Assembly (NCBI GenBank): GCA_949318235.1
Contig: OX439136.1
Coordinates: forward strand, 15,223,890 to 15,287,889
Reading direction: 5' to 3'
DNA from: Ecdyonurus torrentis
Taxonomy: Eukaryota > Arthropoda > Insecta > Ephemeroptera > Heptageniidae
DNA length: 64,000 nucleotides
The notes under the pieces are model-generated. The model had not been told where the DNA came from, made no database searches, and saw only the letters and a program-made list of their open reading frames with translations. The stretch's first letter is position 1. Every line of letters begins with the position of its first letter. The position numbers were made by a program, and so were the translations under genes. Shown piece after piece: positions 32,349 through 44,263 of this stretch.

Positions 32349-32547
32349 CATAAAATTTTGTTTGTCATTTATTTATAATTAAATATAAAATTTGTTTTTC
32401 ATTTGTTTTTAATCTATTTAATGTGTGTATGTTTACTGTGATGATTACCCCCCATATTCCTTTAACCTTACCCCTAGCCAACTTCCGGTTACGTATAAAA
32501 CTTAGGTTAGACCCTATACCTTTTACAATGTTAGATGAGTGGGCATC
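30111..32547. other. AT-rich intergenic DNA with a large foldback
   Basis: No gene. It contains the 434-bp palindrome at 31099-31532, TA-rich palindromic runs near 30860 and 31905-31935, an A run at about 32319-32344, and at 32459-32547 a half copy of the palindrome seen at 41671-41870. Confidence 0.7.
31099..31532. mobile_element. Long near-complete foldback (about 434 bp)
   Basis: Arms pair end to end. AATGAGGAAGTTTCCATAAA pairs with TTTATGGAAACTTCCTCATT. Further in, AAAAAGTGCCTACCACG pairs with CGTGGTAGGCACTTTTT, and AGACCCTTGCGTTTG with CGAACACAAGGGTCT. Pairing continues almost to the centre near 31315, where TTTGCAAATTTTAAAATGC faces GCATTTAAATTTGCAGA. An 18-G run interrupts the right arm. 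The short open frame across it is not a gene. Confidence 0.85.
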
Positions 32548-32880
32548 TTAAAGGCATAGAAAACATGAAACAACATGTTCTAAACACAAAATGGGATCTA
32601 CGAAACTGAAGATAATCATTACCAGAATGTAAATGTGGCCCCACAAAAGAGCTTCAAAAAAATGTAAAGTATGCAATTTGCGTGAATATTCCTGTATATG
32701 ACGTCATATACAGGCAAAAACTACTATGAAAATGTTGTGCGGGTTGCATAAATTGAAATTTTCGGATCACTGCTACGGGGCCACTGTTGAGTTTTGAGAC
32801 AAACTAAAGTTATTTATGTAACTCCCATCAAGTGTTTTGTGATATAGATGCCAATGTTTTCATGTTTTCTATGCCTTTAA
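32548..32880 (+). mobile_element. TTAA-bounded MITE, copy 2
   Basis: From TTAAAGGCATAGAAAACATG to TTTTCTATGCCTTTAA, 333 bp, with the same core order as copy 1 and an ATGACGTCAT motif. It is inserted in a sequence ending GAGTGGGCATC that, at 41750-41760, runs uninterrupted through TTAA. Confidence 0.87.
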
Positions 32881-33199
32881 AGGGAAAGTTCAGGGGTTAC
32901 AACATGGCTTTTTTTAATGTTAGATAATGAGATGAACTGTTCATTGACTAACATATGATGCCCCAAAGACCTTCCCCATGATAGCCCCGTAAACTTGCAC
33001 TCATCCTGCGAGATTGCTACAACCTAGTAAAGCCGTACTATGACGTAAAAGATACGGTACAGTTTGCATATCTTGCAGGATGATCATGAGTTTGCAGGGC
33101 TATGGAAGGGCTTTGGGTCATCATATGTGAGTTAAAGACCAGGTCTTCTCATTATCTAACATTGAAGAAGCCATGTTGTAACTCCTGACTTTTTAAATC
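32877..33199. mobile_element. TTAA-bounded foldback abutting TTAA MITE copy 2
   Basis: GGGGTTACAACATGGC pairs with GCCATGTTGTAACTCC, TTAGATAATGAGA with TCTCATTATCTAA, and CTCATCCTGC with GCAGGATGATCATGAG. It begins at the TTAA closing the preceding MITE and ends in a second TTTTTAAA. About 320 bp, noncoding. Confidence 0.78.
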
Positions 33200-34604
33200 A
33201 ATACTGTCTATTAGTGAGAACCGTTTTAATGTTGCTAATAATATTTTTAATTTCTACTCATAGACGTTATAGAAGACCACAAATAGTCAAAGGAGGTCAA
33301 TTTCTATGATAATTAATTTTGTTTTCTATTTCTTAACTATTTTAGTACGTACAGTACCTTTGACTGAAAAAAAATGCGCAACACTTCAGAGTAACTGAGA
33401 ATTAATAAATAATTTTAAAATCAATAAAAATTATAATATAAATAAATAATAATAAGCTATGTTTTATCCACGCATATAAAGGTACGCACTAAAATTTTGC
33501 AATAGACATTCATACTAGTCATATTTTATATAATATTTTCTATGTATAATACTCCTACCTTCTTTTGATTAAACATTTTCATAATACATAATATACCTAA
33601 TGAAAATATTGTATCATAGAACAATAATATTTTATATTACACCTTTAAGCGTATAATAAATTTAAAAAAATATATATATATAATATTCATATAAATATAT
33701 ACATATATGACCCACTTTTTTATATTTATATTTTGGTATCATATTAAATTGATTGGTTAATAATTTGAAATAAAGTTATTTGATTGGTTGTTACTTTGGA
33801 GGCTCGGCAAAGGTACACACACAGTATGATAGTACCTTATATATTTTGAGTGAAAGCTATAAGAAATTATAAAGCTAAAAAAACTATACAGCAGCACTGT
33901 GTGAAATATAATTTATAATTCTAATAAAAACTTACTGATGAGATTTATACTATAGTGTTAATTTGTTAACATTAAATGATAGTATTTTCTTATTTAAAGA
34001 TAAAGGCAAACACTTTTTTTTTTTTTTTTTTTAATATTTATGTTTAGCTAATTTTGTTAGTTTCTATACACACATATATAAATATATAAATGAATAATTT
34101 GAAAGTAGTATTTTTGTTGTATAATTCTTTAGTAAAAATATATTTTAAGATTAAATTAAAATTAGCTTTTAGTTTTGTTAGCATAATTAGTTTAAACTTT
34201 GTATTTTTATTCGATTTAAAGTTTTTTATGATATGAAAAGAAAATGTGTTATGTGTTATTACAAATATATAAATAATTAATGATAAATTAACATAATCTT
34301 TTTTGAGTTTGCAAACATTGAATTGCAAATATTGTTAAACTTTTTTTCTTCTTTTTATTAAATAGACATTTCTGTTAACCACATATTTGAGTGAAATTTC
34401 TTGCAAAGTAAGCTGAGTGACAAAAAAACCTAACAGGTATAAAACTTACTAAGAGAGGGAACAAAACACTGGACTAAAACAAAAAAAAACTACAGAGATC
34501 TTTTGTGATGTTGAGACTTTAACGTGCTTAATTAAATTCTTTGTTCCTCTTATACTTTTCGTCAAAGACACAGAAAAGAGAGGGAGTGTTGGGAAAGAAG
34601 GAGG

Positions 34605-34649
<45 letters not shown>

Positions 34650-36819
34650 AGAACAGCCTTACATATTTGAAATATCAAAGTTAGCTCTAGTATCACGTTC
34701 ATACAATATCTCTGGAATTCATCTCTTTCTCTGTTTTGAGCAAAGCTCCACGTTTGTTCTTATCTCAAACACGTCGACTGCTTTATTTCATTTTAATTTT
34801 CTCTTTTATCGTAAAATATAATATGGTAATAAAGTTAGTTTTTATTTTGAGGAAGTAGTATCATTTCAGTCTATCGTTGTAAAATAAATGAGAATTAGAC
34901 AATTATCTTACATGTTGTAGCAAATGTATAAATTTACTTTTGCAGTGATGGCTAGTGACACCGCGCGAAACTATACTTTTTGAATTTGACTGGTAACAAA
35001 GGTAAAATTATTGTTAAAAAACATGGCGCGCAAGCAAAAAAGATACTATCTGCTTGCGTGAGATGATATAATCCTAATTATACATTATATTTTGTCTAGC
35101 CTTTATAGTCTATCACTCTTTAAGGCTCAATAAATAAAGGCTCAATAAATTATCACTCAAATTGACATGAGTTTTAGTTCGTTGGTCCGACTATCACGAG
35201 AAAAATGCAATTGAATCTGCATTGCAAGTTTTTGAATTATTTGGAAATTTGAAACTTTAATTACATTTTCTTTCTTATTGCAATAGTATAACCTGCGCTT
35301 TTCATTGGTCGTAGAACCATACTTGCAAACGCATGCAACCCTTCCAGGCCCTTAACGTTGCACAGAGAGCCTAAATTTGTGGCAACGCGCTTATTTCCTT
35401 ACAACTCTCTAGCATAGACCTACAGGTGTATTCTATTATGTCATCTACATGTAGTATAATCTACCCTGAAAAACCTATACCTGCCTGTAAGGGTAACTGA
35501 CCTGTAATACAAAATTTGATGACAAAGCGACGATCAAAATATAAGGGATTGAAAAAGTTACAATATCTTATTGCTCATCCTTGCGCTTTGTTGCCTTGTT
35601 TGTGGTGTCTAATGCAATGTCCAGCATAGGAGAAACGTATTTTCCCCTAATTAGAAATTTATTTCAAACTAAAAGTATTTTTCTAATATTCTTCAAGCTT
35701 ATTAGGACTTAGAAATAAGCCTTTGATTGAGGTTTGAAGCTTCATTTGCTATTAAATAATAATAAAATGACATTTTTCCTATATATATTCCGAATTCCTA
35801 TATTCCTAGTATATTCCTGACCAACCAAATATGAGTGAAACCGGTCAACACAAGCCAGTGAAATTTTGTCTATATCCTGCTTGTATTTCTACTGATTGAT
35901 TACATTATTTGTTATACCAAATACACTTATGAATGACGTCGTTTCATACTAATAGGTATTAATTTTAAACCCTAGTTCAATGATTTTAAATTTCTGCACC
36001 TACGTCATACACACATACATTACTGCTTATAATGACAGGTGTGTTGTTATTATATCAACTCAAAGATTTGTGAGTATTTTTTTTTTGAGACTTCAGATAA
36101 TGACGTATGTATACACACACTATATATAAAAATAACTGATACCTAATATTTTACTATATAAGTACGTGTGCGTCAAAGTGTGACATTGCTGTTTTTACGT
36201 ATAACAATTAAAATCATGGTAAATTTAGTATATTATAATTTATCATGATTCGCTTTTTTATTATTATTATTTTTTTTTTGAATTTCAAGTTTAATAAAAA
36301 ACGAGATGTCAAAGCTATTGTGATATTTATTTCTTATTTTCCTTTTATCGGTTGTGATGTGTCTAACGCAAAGAAAAGCTTGGTAAAACGGCAGGGGACC
36401 ACTATTTATTTATTTTTTATTTTTAGCATTTTTGGGCCATCTTTTAATAAATATTTCATAAAACTAAAGGTAGTACTGCAGTTAGAACGTAAAAACTTTG
36501 TAGATAGTTATAGGGGGGGGGGGGAGATAGCAATCAAGCAAGGCCCCAAATTTGTCTGCCTATCAATGGTGTATATTATTTAAGTCGTAATTTGAAATAT
36601 TTTAAAGAAAGAAAAAATAATATAATAAAGCATTGTACTCTCTCTCTCTCTCTCTCTATGTAAATGTTATGTTACAAGTTTTAAATTGATTGATAAATAA
36701 ATATTGATATTGTATTGATATAAATATTGATTTGTTGTCTTCCATAAATAGCAAAACATAAGGAGCAAAACATAGGCTTGCTCCAAATACATTGGTGGTA
36801 TACATACAGTTAACAGTAT
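33200..36819. other. AT-rich intergenic DNA
   Basis: No gene is recognised. It has a T run near 34015-34032, a GA tract (34612-34641), a degenerate copy of the TATAGACC element (35580-35848) and a G run at 36517-36525. A less AT-rich patch at about 35160-35600 matches nothing I can name. Confidence 0.7.
35580..35848 (-). mobile_element. Degenerate copy of the TATAGACC TIR element
   Basis: Reverse-oriented match to 13281-13571. Shared pieces on the opposite strand include AATGAAGCTTCAAACCTCAA, AAGGCTTATTTCTAAG, TCTAATATTCTT-type words and a GAGTGAAACCGGTC end that mirrors GACCGCTTTCACTC. Confidence 0.6.
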
Positions 36820-36821
36820 AA

Positions 36822-37405
36822 TATATACTCGTAAAAAACTGGAAAAGGTTCAGAACTGCGCCACACGTCTGATTCTTGGTAGAGATTCGTTCCATTATAC
36901 CAGTGGTACGAAGCGTAAACATAATGGGAGAACTCGTAATCAAATGTGCAAAATCCCTCCAATAAGCGATGTGTTGTATCGTCAAGATGTTATATTTTTG
37001 CACAAGTGTATTCAGGGGGATGTAGATATGCCAGTATTCTCTGACGCTAGAATCTCCATACGTACTAAACCTAGTAAGTTGCGAGGGGGGGATAGTATTG
37101 AGTATGTTGTTCCACGTATTTCAGCAGCATATTACAATACTTCTTTCTTTCCCCGTAGTGTTAATTTATATAATAAGTTGGAAACTAGCGTCAGAAACAT
37201 GTCATCCTCTAAGTTTAAAACTTGTGTTTAGTCATGTATGTTTTTAAACAATAATTTTATGTATCTTACTTTTCTTAATATATTATTCTATTTATCATCT
37301 ATTGGGATATCAAATTTTGTATGGGCTTTGCCTTTTTTGATCTCCTGTTGAGCAACCTCTTTGACAATGTGCAATGTTTGTATTGTGATATTTTGCTCAA
37401 TAAAA

Positions 37406-37440
<35 letters not shown>
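36822..37440 (+). pseudogene. 5'-truncated LINE (non-LTR retrotransposon) 3' end
   Basis: One open frame runs from about 36822 to the stop at 37229-37231. It encodes KKLEKVQNCATRLILGRDSF followed by a basic stretch, DVLYRQDVIFLHKCIQGDVD and a short tail ending KTCV. The LExVQxxATRLILG block is the familiar C-terminal end of CR1/L2/jockey-like reverse transcriptase proteins (from memory). About 170 bp of 3'UTR follows, containing TCAATAAAATC, and then (ATT)n at 37408-37440, a typical LINE tail. The rest of the ORF is missing, as expected for 5' truncation. This is a dead fragment; the clade is uncertain. Confidence 0.72.
37408..37440 (+). repeat. (ATT)n tail of the LINE fragment
   Basis: About 11 ATT repeats directly after the LINE-like 3'UTR. 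Confidence 0.9.
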
Positions 37441-37442
<2 letters not shown>

Positions 37443-37443
37443 A

Positions 37444-37660
37444 CACGGACAAAAATAAATACGTAATAATTATGCTATAACTCATTTTCGGCACAATTTA
37501 TTCAATACAGCATAATTTATGCTATGCTGCATATTAATTATGAAATATAGCATAAATATTATGTTGTACTGCATAATTGGTTATGTTGTTCTACTTTAGC
37601 ATAATTTATGTTTTAATGACATAAATGCAGCATAAATTACGTTATTTATTTTTCTCGTGC
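37444..37660. mobile_element. Short palindromic MITE, CAAAAATAAATACGTAAT family, copy 3
   Basis: Best-preserved copy. CACGGACAAAAATAAATACG at one end and TTACGTTATTTATTTTTCTC at the other are inverted, with GCATAATTTATGC interior palindromes. It lies immediately after the LINE (ATT)n tail. Confidence 0.75.
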
Positions 37661-38135
37661 AGTACATAAAAATATAATTAATGCTGGTTTATATAGAATA
37701 AAATTTTAAGAGTAATTTTCTAATTTACAATATATTACTACGTAATTCAAAATAGTATAATATTTCAATCTTTCCTGTACAAAAGTAAATATTTGTTACA
37801 TTACCTCCCTCAAGGTTAATTAACAGCTTGTAAAGACACTTAGAAACTAAACCGTCTCACACTTAAAAATTATGCTAATTTAGCACTAATTGTAATAACA
37901 TATATTGTAAAAGCTTTATTTTTCATTACTTTAATGATTTTTTTTTATATATTTTGATATTTTTTTTATCAAAATAATAGTAATACCAATAGAGAACCCC
38001 TATTAGAAAATATTATACGTGTTAATTTATATGAATAAATAGATAAAATAATAATTTAATTTGTGCATATTTATGCTAAAAATAAGAAGACTTTCCAGCA
38101 CTTGCTGATTATTAAAACTTATTTTAAACTCTTAC

Positions 38136-38480
38136 TTAAAGGAATAGACCAGAGAAAAACATAAGCATTTATATCACAAAACACTTCATGGGACTTACAT
38201 AAATAACTTTAGTTTGTCTCAAAACCCAACTGTAGCCCTGTAGAAGTGATCAGAAAATTCAATTTATTCAACCCGCACAACAATTTCATACTAATTTTTG
38301 CATGTTTCTAACGTCTTAAATATGAATTTTTACACAAATTGCATACTTTACAGTTTTTTCACGCTCTCTCGTGGGGCTACATTAAACATTCTGGTAAAAA
38401 TTGTCGTCAGTTTTGAAGATACCATTTCGTGTTTATTCATTAAAAGCACATGTTGTTTTATGTGCGGTCTATGGCTTTAA
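38136..38480 (-). mobile_element. TTAA-bounded MITE, copy 3
   Basis: Reverse orientation: TTAAAGGAATAGACCAG to GGTCTATGGCTTTAA. The core words AACCCGCACAAC, AATTGCATACTTTACAG and CAAAACACTTCATGGG are the complement of copy 1's. Confidence 0.85.
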
Positions 38481-38699
38481 CGTGTTTATAATATCTTTTT
38501 AACAAGGAAGAAAATACTAATGAGTAAATGATAAATTTAAGACGAAAACAAAATTTTGAAATAAGGGTCCCCTTGACATTAGTTTGTATTTGTATTTGCT
38601 TTTTTTTTTTTTTTTTACAGTAAGAAATATATAATTATAGGATAGGATTCATCAAGAAGATAATTCTGTTATCGTTTGAAAATTTTCATTATTTATGTT

Positions 38700-38766
38700 C
38701 CAATTTAGCATAATTTATGCTATAATTAAATAAATGCAGCATATTTTACGTAATTTATATTTTCAA
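38700..38766 (+). mobile_element. Fragment of the CAAAAATAAATACGTAAT MITE family
   Basis: TTTAGCATAATTTATGCTAT and GCAGCATATTTTACGTAATT match the 3' third of the copy at 37444-37660. Confidence 0.6.
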
Positions 38767-38957
38767 TGTTTACATAAAATGATAACAATTTTAGAACCCG
38801 TGACAATGAGATGGAGAAACAATTATTAAAATTTCATATTGAGTTTTATGATTTTTTTTTTCTCCATCTGAATTCAAAATAAAAATATTGTATGGCAAAA
38901 TCAATTTTTTTTTATTTTTAAATAAAGCGAGTAGTTTTATTCTAAAAGTAACACTTC

Positions 38958-38998
<41 letters not shown>

Positions 38999-39746
38999 CT
39001 TATTTTATTTTAATTTACTACATTCCTTAACTTTGTTATGTATTTTTCTTAATTATTAATTTAGTTTAAGAACTTTGTCTTTTTATGCCTATATTCGCAA
39101 TTAATACAAATAAGTAATAAATAAAATATTATTTATCATATAAATTTTGAAGGTTATAATAAAAGAATTTGAAGGTTAAATTATTTGGAATTACAGTCGT
39201 ATAATACTTAGCAAACTCTTGAGAAGTTTAGAAGAAAAAAAAGACAAGTATTATGACAAGTAAATGTGATACTCATGATGAATATACGTTTACTTTCATA
39301 TGTTTTGAATGTTACAAGACGAGACGGACGTCGTATTTTCACTCTTGAAAGTCTAAAACTTCATAGTCATCAGTCATCAGTGTATTATAAATATATACTA
39401 TTTTTTTTTCCATGACATTACATTAAAAATTCTTCTTTTTTACATTATTATAGTGCGTTTTATTAATTTTTAATTTTATATACATACATTAATTGTGAAT
39501 TATACTATTATTATTGATGCATGAGTGCAAATATATATATATATATATATATATATAATAATAATAAGAAAAAAATTAATAGGGAAATATATGAATTGTG
39601 ATATAATAATAATGTCTTGATATACAGCTAACATCGTGCGCAAAATGCTAAGTAAGTCTCTAATTACATACTTATATATTACCACCTGCAGTTACTTATT
39701 AAAGTAAATCTGGTACAGTCATTTTACTTAAAAATAAATTTCTATT

Positions 39747-39862
39747 GGCTTAAGGTCCTACAATGCAATCAGATGGAGATTTCAGTTGACGTAAAACTCC
39801 ATCTAAATACATTATGTTATTCCCATATACCAATAGATATTCATTTTTCAGTAAAATGACCG
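39747..39862. mobile_element. Palindromic element, copy 2 of 2
   Basis: Shares CAATCAGATGGAGATTTCAG, TTGACGTAAAACTCCATCTA and TTATTCCCATAT with 27380-27521. The inner palindrome is better preserved here (AGATGGAG..CTCCATCT). Confidence 0.68.
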
Positions 39863-39960
39863 GTACTAAGTTACTCTCGCAAATATCTTGGCTCAAGTGT
39901 AAGAGTCCGATTTTTGCGTTAAAAGGGGGGGAAAAAAAAGAAAAAAAAAAGTGATTTTAT

Positions 39961-40304
39961 TTAAAGGAGTAGACCAGAAGAAAACACAAGTTTTTATATA
40001 ACAAAACACTTGATGGGACTAACATAAATAACTTTAGTTTGTCTCAAAACCCAACTGTAGCTCCGTAGCAGTGATCAGAAAATTTCGATTTATGCAACCC
40101 GCACAACATTCTTTTACTAATTTTTGCATGTTTCTGATGTCAGAAACATGAATAATCTCGCAAATTGCATACTTTACAGTATTTTCACGTTCTCTCGTGG
40201 TGCTACATTAACATTCTGGTAAAAATTGTCATAAGTTTTGAAGTTCTCATTTCGTGTTTATTCATTAAAAAGCTCATGTTGTCTAATGTGGTCTATGGCT
40301 TTAA
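39961..40304 (-). mobile_element. TTAA-bounded MITE, copy 4
   Basis: TTAAAGGAGTAGACCAGAAG to GGTCTATGGCTTTAA, reverse orientation, with a full core. A further truncated copy in the opposite orientation appears to start at its closing TTAA (40301 onward: ACAACATGTC.., TTCAAAATGGGAGTTCCGAA). Confidence 0.85.
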
Positions 40305-41047
40305 GTCTGACAACATGTCTATTTAAATTATTAAATTCAAAATGGGAGTTCCGAAACCGATAATTTTTTTTGTAACCATATAGCGAGGTAAAATGCATGT
40401 AACAGTTTCAGTTTCATATATAGGTTTTATTATAAAAAAAGCATGTATAAAAAAACATACAATTGAGATCAGATACATACATATCTTTGTTCTCCTCTCA
40501 ACCTGAAAAAATAAATTTATGCCCTAATACGGGGTTTGCTAGTTACTTCTTCTATGATTTGTAAAATGAAAAATAATGCTTTTAATCATAAAATATGTGT
40601 TTAATCTGGTAAAAACCAATTAAATCATAATTACATTTTTTTTATATATATTTATATGGCTTTCCAATGTAAGTACGTACAATTTTTGACCTTGAAAGTT
40701 GCAATCTCGTAGGAGAAAAAACACGCGGAAATAGATTTTTTTTTTTTAAATTATAAGGCAAAACAAATGTATTAAAAAATACTTTTGATTTTAGCACTTT
40801 TCTTAAAATATTTTACTTTGATATATTTATGTAATTATGTAAGGCTATATTATACAGATGGTTGTAAACTAGAGTAAAAAAAAGTTGTTATTTTATTTAT
40901 TTATTATTATTAGTCCATAACACGTACAAGTGGGATGTTTAGGAAATAAGAAGAAGCGCTTCATTTTCAACAGCGTCTGTGATTTGGCTAACATATTACT
41001 TTGGTAACATCAATTAGTTTTGATTGTTGATACTATATAATATATTA

Positions 41048-41051
<4 letters not shown>

Positions 41052-41133
<82 letters not shown>
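41052..41133. repeat. (AT)n microsatellite
   Basis: About 80 bp of alternating AT. Confidence 0.95.
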
Positions 41134-41139
<6 letters not shown>

Positions 41140-41670
41140 TTTTGCATTAACTTTTCTGATATATTAAGTATATTATAATAAAAATTTATCAATTCTTTAC
41201 GGAAAAAGAAATGTCAAAACTTGTGTATAAACAACATAGCTATTATTCCGCATTTCTATAGAGAAGGACGTTTTATGAGTTATGACTTTACATTGCTCTA
41301 TAATTGAGAAATTTTATGATAAATAGTACAAGTCTTAAGTGGTAAAAAAAAAAAAAAAAAAAAAAAAAAATGTCGTACGTCGTACAGCGCATTGTTGAGC
41401 CATCATAAATTCATATTCTTGTAACTTTACTATAAGGTATTTCTAGGTAATCCAAAGAGAATATCGTTATTCAATTTTCTGTTGCCTTTAATTTTATTTT
41501 ATCCTGAAAGTTATATTTTGTTGCCCATTTGTTCAATGTAATTTTGACCCACAATACACGTCTCCAGCTGACCATTACTTTTCAGCGGGAATCCTCTTTG
41601 GATTACATAAGTTATCTACTTACATTACTTTAACTTTAGCCAAATTTCGGTTAGCTGTTAAACTCAGGTA

Positions 41671-41870
41671 TAACCCTATTCCTCTACCACTGGCTAACTT
41701 TTGGTTACCTGTTAAATTCAGGTAAGAACTTAATTTTACAATGTTAAACGAGTGGGCATGTTAAATAACTACGTCTTGTTTATGATAGAAACTCACTCAT
41801 TTAACATTGTTACCTAAGTTAAACAGGTAAACGGAAGTTGCCAGGTGGTCCAATTACAGGAATAGGGATA
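41671..41870. mobile_element. Palindromic element containing an intact TTAA site
   Basis: TAACCCTATTCCTCTACCAC pairs with the right end CAATTACAGGAATAGGGATA, and ACAATGTTAAACGAGTG with CACTCATTTAACATTGTT. The centre reads GTGGGCATGTTAAATAACTA. The half copy at 32459-32547 is interrupted at this TTAA. A direct partial duplicate of the left arm lies just upstream (about 41636-41680). Confidence 0.72.
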
Positions 41871-41962
41871 ACATAGTGGTATATTGTTTATAGAAGAAAG
41901 AGATCGATTTCGTATTTATATTTTTTAAACTCTTCATGAAACTAGTTTACTTCAAGAAAAAG

Positions 41963-41997
<35 letters not shown>

Positions 41998-42619
41998 CAC
42001 AAAACAACTATATTGGGAGGCAGTTTGGCATAGAACCTAATATCGATCTTCTACTTCAACGTGAACAAAATGCACCTTCATTATATTCTCCGCGACTGGA
42101 GCTATAGTACACTTTTCAAATTGCAAGGTGGATGGATGAACGATTTTAAGCTTTATACAGATTTGAGCCACCAGCGTGTACTTACTTTAGAAAATAGGAC
42201 AGTTTTGTTTTATTGCTTTACTGCGCGCATCCACTCATTGGAATGATAATTATATATAGGCATATAGGGTGGAAGGAAAAGTCGAACAGTCTTTTTCAAC
42301 TCAAAATACATCGGTACCTGACAAGTAATTATTTAATAATAAAAAATTGAATATTATTGAGCTTTCTAATTAAAAATTGAGAATTATATCGTAAAATATG
42401 AGTTATTTTTAAATATTTTGTTCTATATCCCCAGCGAACATACTCATATTTGATATCATTTATTAAATATTAGTCGTTACATTTCTTCCTTATTGCTACA
42501 ATTTTTCTTAGCCTTGGTATAGCCGTCATTTAATTAAAAATATATATAAAAAAATAAATAAATACTCTACCATAATTTTTTTATAAATCAATAGTTAAAT
42601 GATTTTTAGTAATATACAT

Positions 42620-42722
42620 ATATCGATGTTGGGATGCAGAAATGCGACCGATGAGAAAAATCATGAGGTTTTTACTCATGATTTTTCTCATCGGTCGCAT
42701 TTCTGCATCCCAACATCGATAT
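42620..42722. repeat. Perfect 48-bp hairpin with 7-nt loop
   Basis: 42620-42667 and 42675-42722 are exact reverse complements by eye (ATATCGATGTTGGGATGCAG.. against ..CTGCATCCCAACATCGATAT), separated by GTTTTTA. It is less AT-rich than the neighbourhood. It could be a recent foldback insertion, a hairpin RNA locus or an amplification/assembly artefact. Confidence 0.92.
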
Positions 42723-42798
42723 GCTATATTTCCCATGAACTTAAAACATAAAATAATAGTACTAACAGTATAGAGTACGTATACAATTCATCAAGTTA

Positions 42799-42901
42799 GA
42801 GCACAAACCGTGTATCTACAAAAGTAGCTAAGTCGAAACTCTTTATCTTTTTGTATAATAATTTGAACCTTGTTGCTTTTCTATATACACGGTTTGTGCT
42901 C
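42799..42901. repeat. 17-bp inverted repeat pair
   Basis: GAGCACAAACCGTGTAT (42799-42815) and ATACACGGTTTGTGCTC (42885-42901) are exact complements around about 69 bp. This may be a small TIR element; it lies 76 bp after the perfect hairpin. Confidence 0.85.
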
Positions 42902-43278
42902 GACGACATGAACCTTTATACATCATCAAGGACAAATTGCATAAAACCAGTTTAAAAATATATAATTATTTTATATAAAATACATCACTTTATTATTGAA
43001 AGATTTACACTTGCACTGGATTTTCTAGTTAGACGAGAGAAATAAAATTCCCACCTTGAGTATCATCGTCATTGTAACTATATCCTAATTAGTACTTCAT
43101 CATATGTACATACGTATGTTATGTACTGCATATAGTTTTGTGTTGAACGTCCTTAAACCTTTATTATTTTTATATTGATACATCAAGTGTGTATTACCTC
43201 AGTAGAAAAACCAATAGGTGATGTTATTTTTTGTAATATGATGATTTCATTTTATTTATCTAAGATTTCCCTCCAATC

Positions 43279-43616
43279 TTAACAACAAGAAAACATTAGC
43301 ATTTACATCACAAAACACTTGTTGGGACTTACATAAATAACATTAATTGGTCTTAAAACCCAACTGTAACGCGCAGTAGCAGTGATCATAAAATTTCGAT
43401 TTATGCAACCCGCACAACATTTGTATACTATAGTTTTTGCCTGTTTCTGACGTCATAAACACGAATATTAACGCAAATTGCATACTTTTCAGTTTTTTCA
43501 AGCTCTCTTGTGGGGCCAAATTTACATTCTGGTAAAAAGTATCAATTTTGTAGATTCCATTTTGTGTTTAATGATTTTAAAAAGAACATGTTTTTTTATG
43601 TTTTCTATGCCTTTAA
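43279..43616 (-). mobile_element. TTAA-bounded MITE, copy 5
   Basis: Reverse orientation with a degenerate left terminus (TTAACAACAAGAAAACATTA) and an intact right end TTTTCTATGCCTTTAA. The core includes CTGACGTCATAAAC and AACCCGCACAACAT. Confidence 0.82.
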
Positions 43617-44222
43617 CTCTATACTCTTTATACGCGTGTTAAACAATGTGCTGTAGAAATATATTAATATTTAAATAACAATAAAATCTTTAATATAAGC
43701 CATGTTTAAAAAAGAAAAACAAACAAACATAATATTATACGCGCAATATAAAATTGACATGAAGTAGCTAGAAATGCTATATGGCCTATCGCAAAAGCAT
43801 GCATAGACGATGAAAAAAAATTAAGTCATTCCACTTATAGAAATGTAAAGTTCATAAACATAACTAATTTTAAATGAATATTGCTTATTCACGACGTGCA
43901 TTAGAGTTTTAGTCAATGAAAAAAATTCTAACGCATTTGTCAATGATTTTCTTTTTTTAAATGAAAAATCTCTAATGCAAGTCATGGAATCTTAAAGTCA
44001 CTTTAGGAAATTCTACGAGAAAAAAAAAATAAAATAATAATAATAAAATAAAAATAAATAAGTAAAACTAAAATAATTTTTTTAAATTAAAAATCTAAGT
44101 TTTTTTAAATTAACTAATATTTTGAAATGTCATATAATTATATTTAAAAAAAAATAATGCTTTGTTCTACAGATCGTAAATTGTGTATAATGTGTGAGTG
44201 AAATGTAATGTGGGGTGTAATG

Positions 44223-44263
<41 letters not shown>

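Larger units (their letters stand above)
38481..39960. other. AT-rich spacer
   Basis: Nothing coding. A long A run (about 38960-38993), an (AT)n patch near 39532-39556 and copy 2 of the 27380 palindromic element (39747-39862). Confidence 0.7.
40305..43278. other. AT-rich intergenic DNA with several inverted repeats
   Basis: No gene. It contains an (AT)n tract (41052-41133), A runs (41343-41370 and 41966-41996), a 200-bp palindrome (41671-41870), a perfect hairpin (42620-42722) and a 17-bp inverted repeat pair (42799-42901). Confidence 0.7.

Noticed and set aside
36245..36583. 112-residue forward frame
   Set aside because: Composition follows the AT-rich background and passes through a G run; no motif, splice sites or family resemblance.
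37408..37440. CRISPR-like or satellite array from regular ATT repeats
   Set aside because: It is a plain trinucleotide microsatellite at the end of a LINE fragment; no spacer-repeat structure exists in the window.
42061..42246. 61-residue forward frame with several W, H and C residues
   Set aside because: Composition looked protein-like at first, but there is no homology I recognise, no flanking splice consensus and no continuation.
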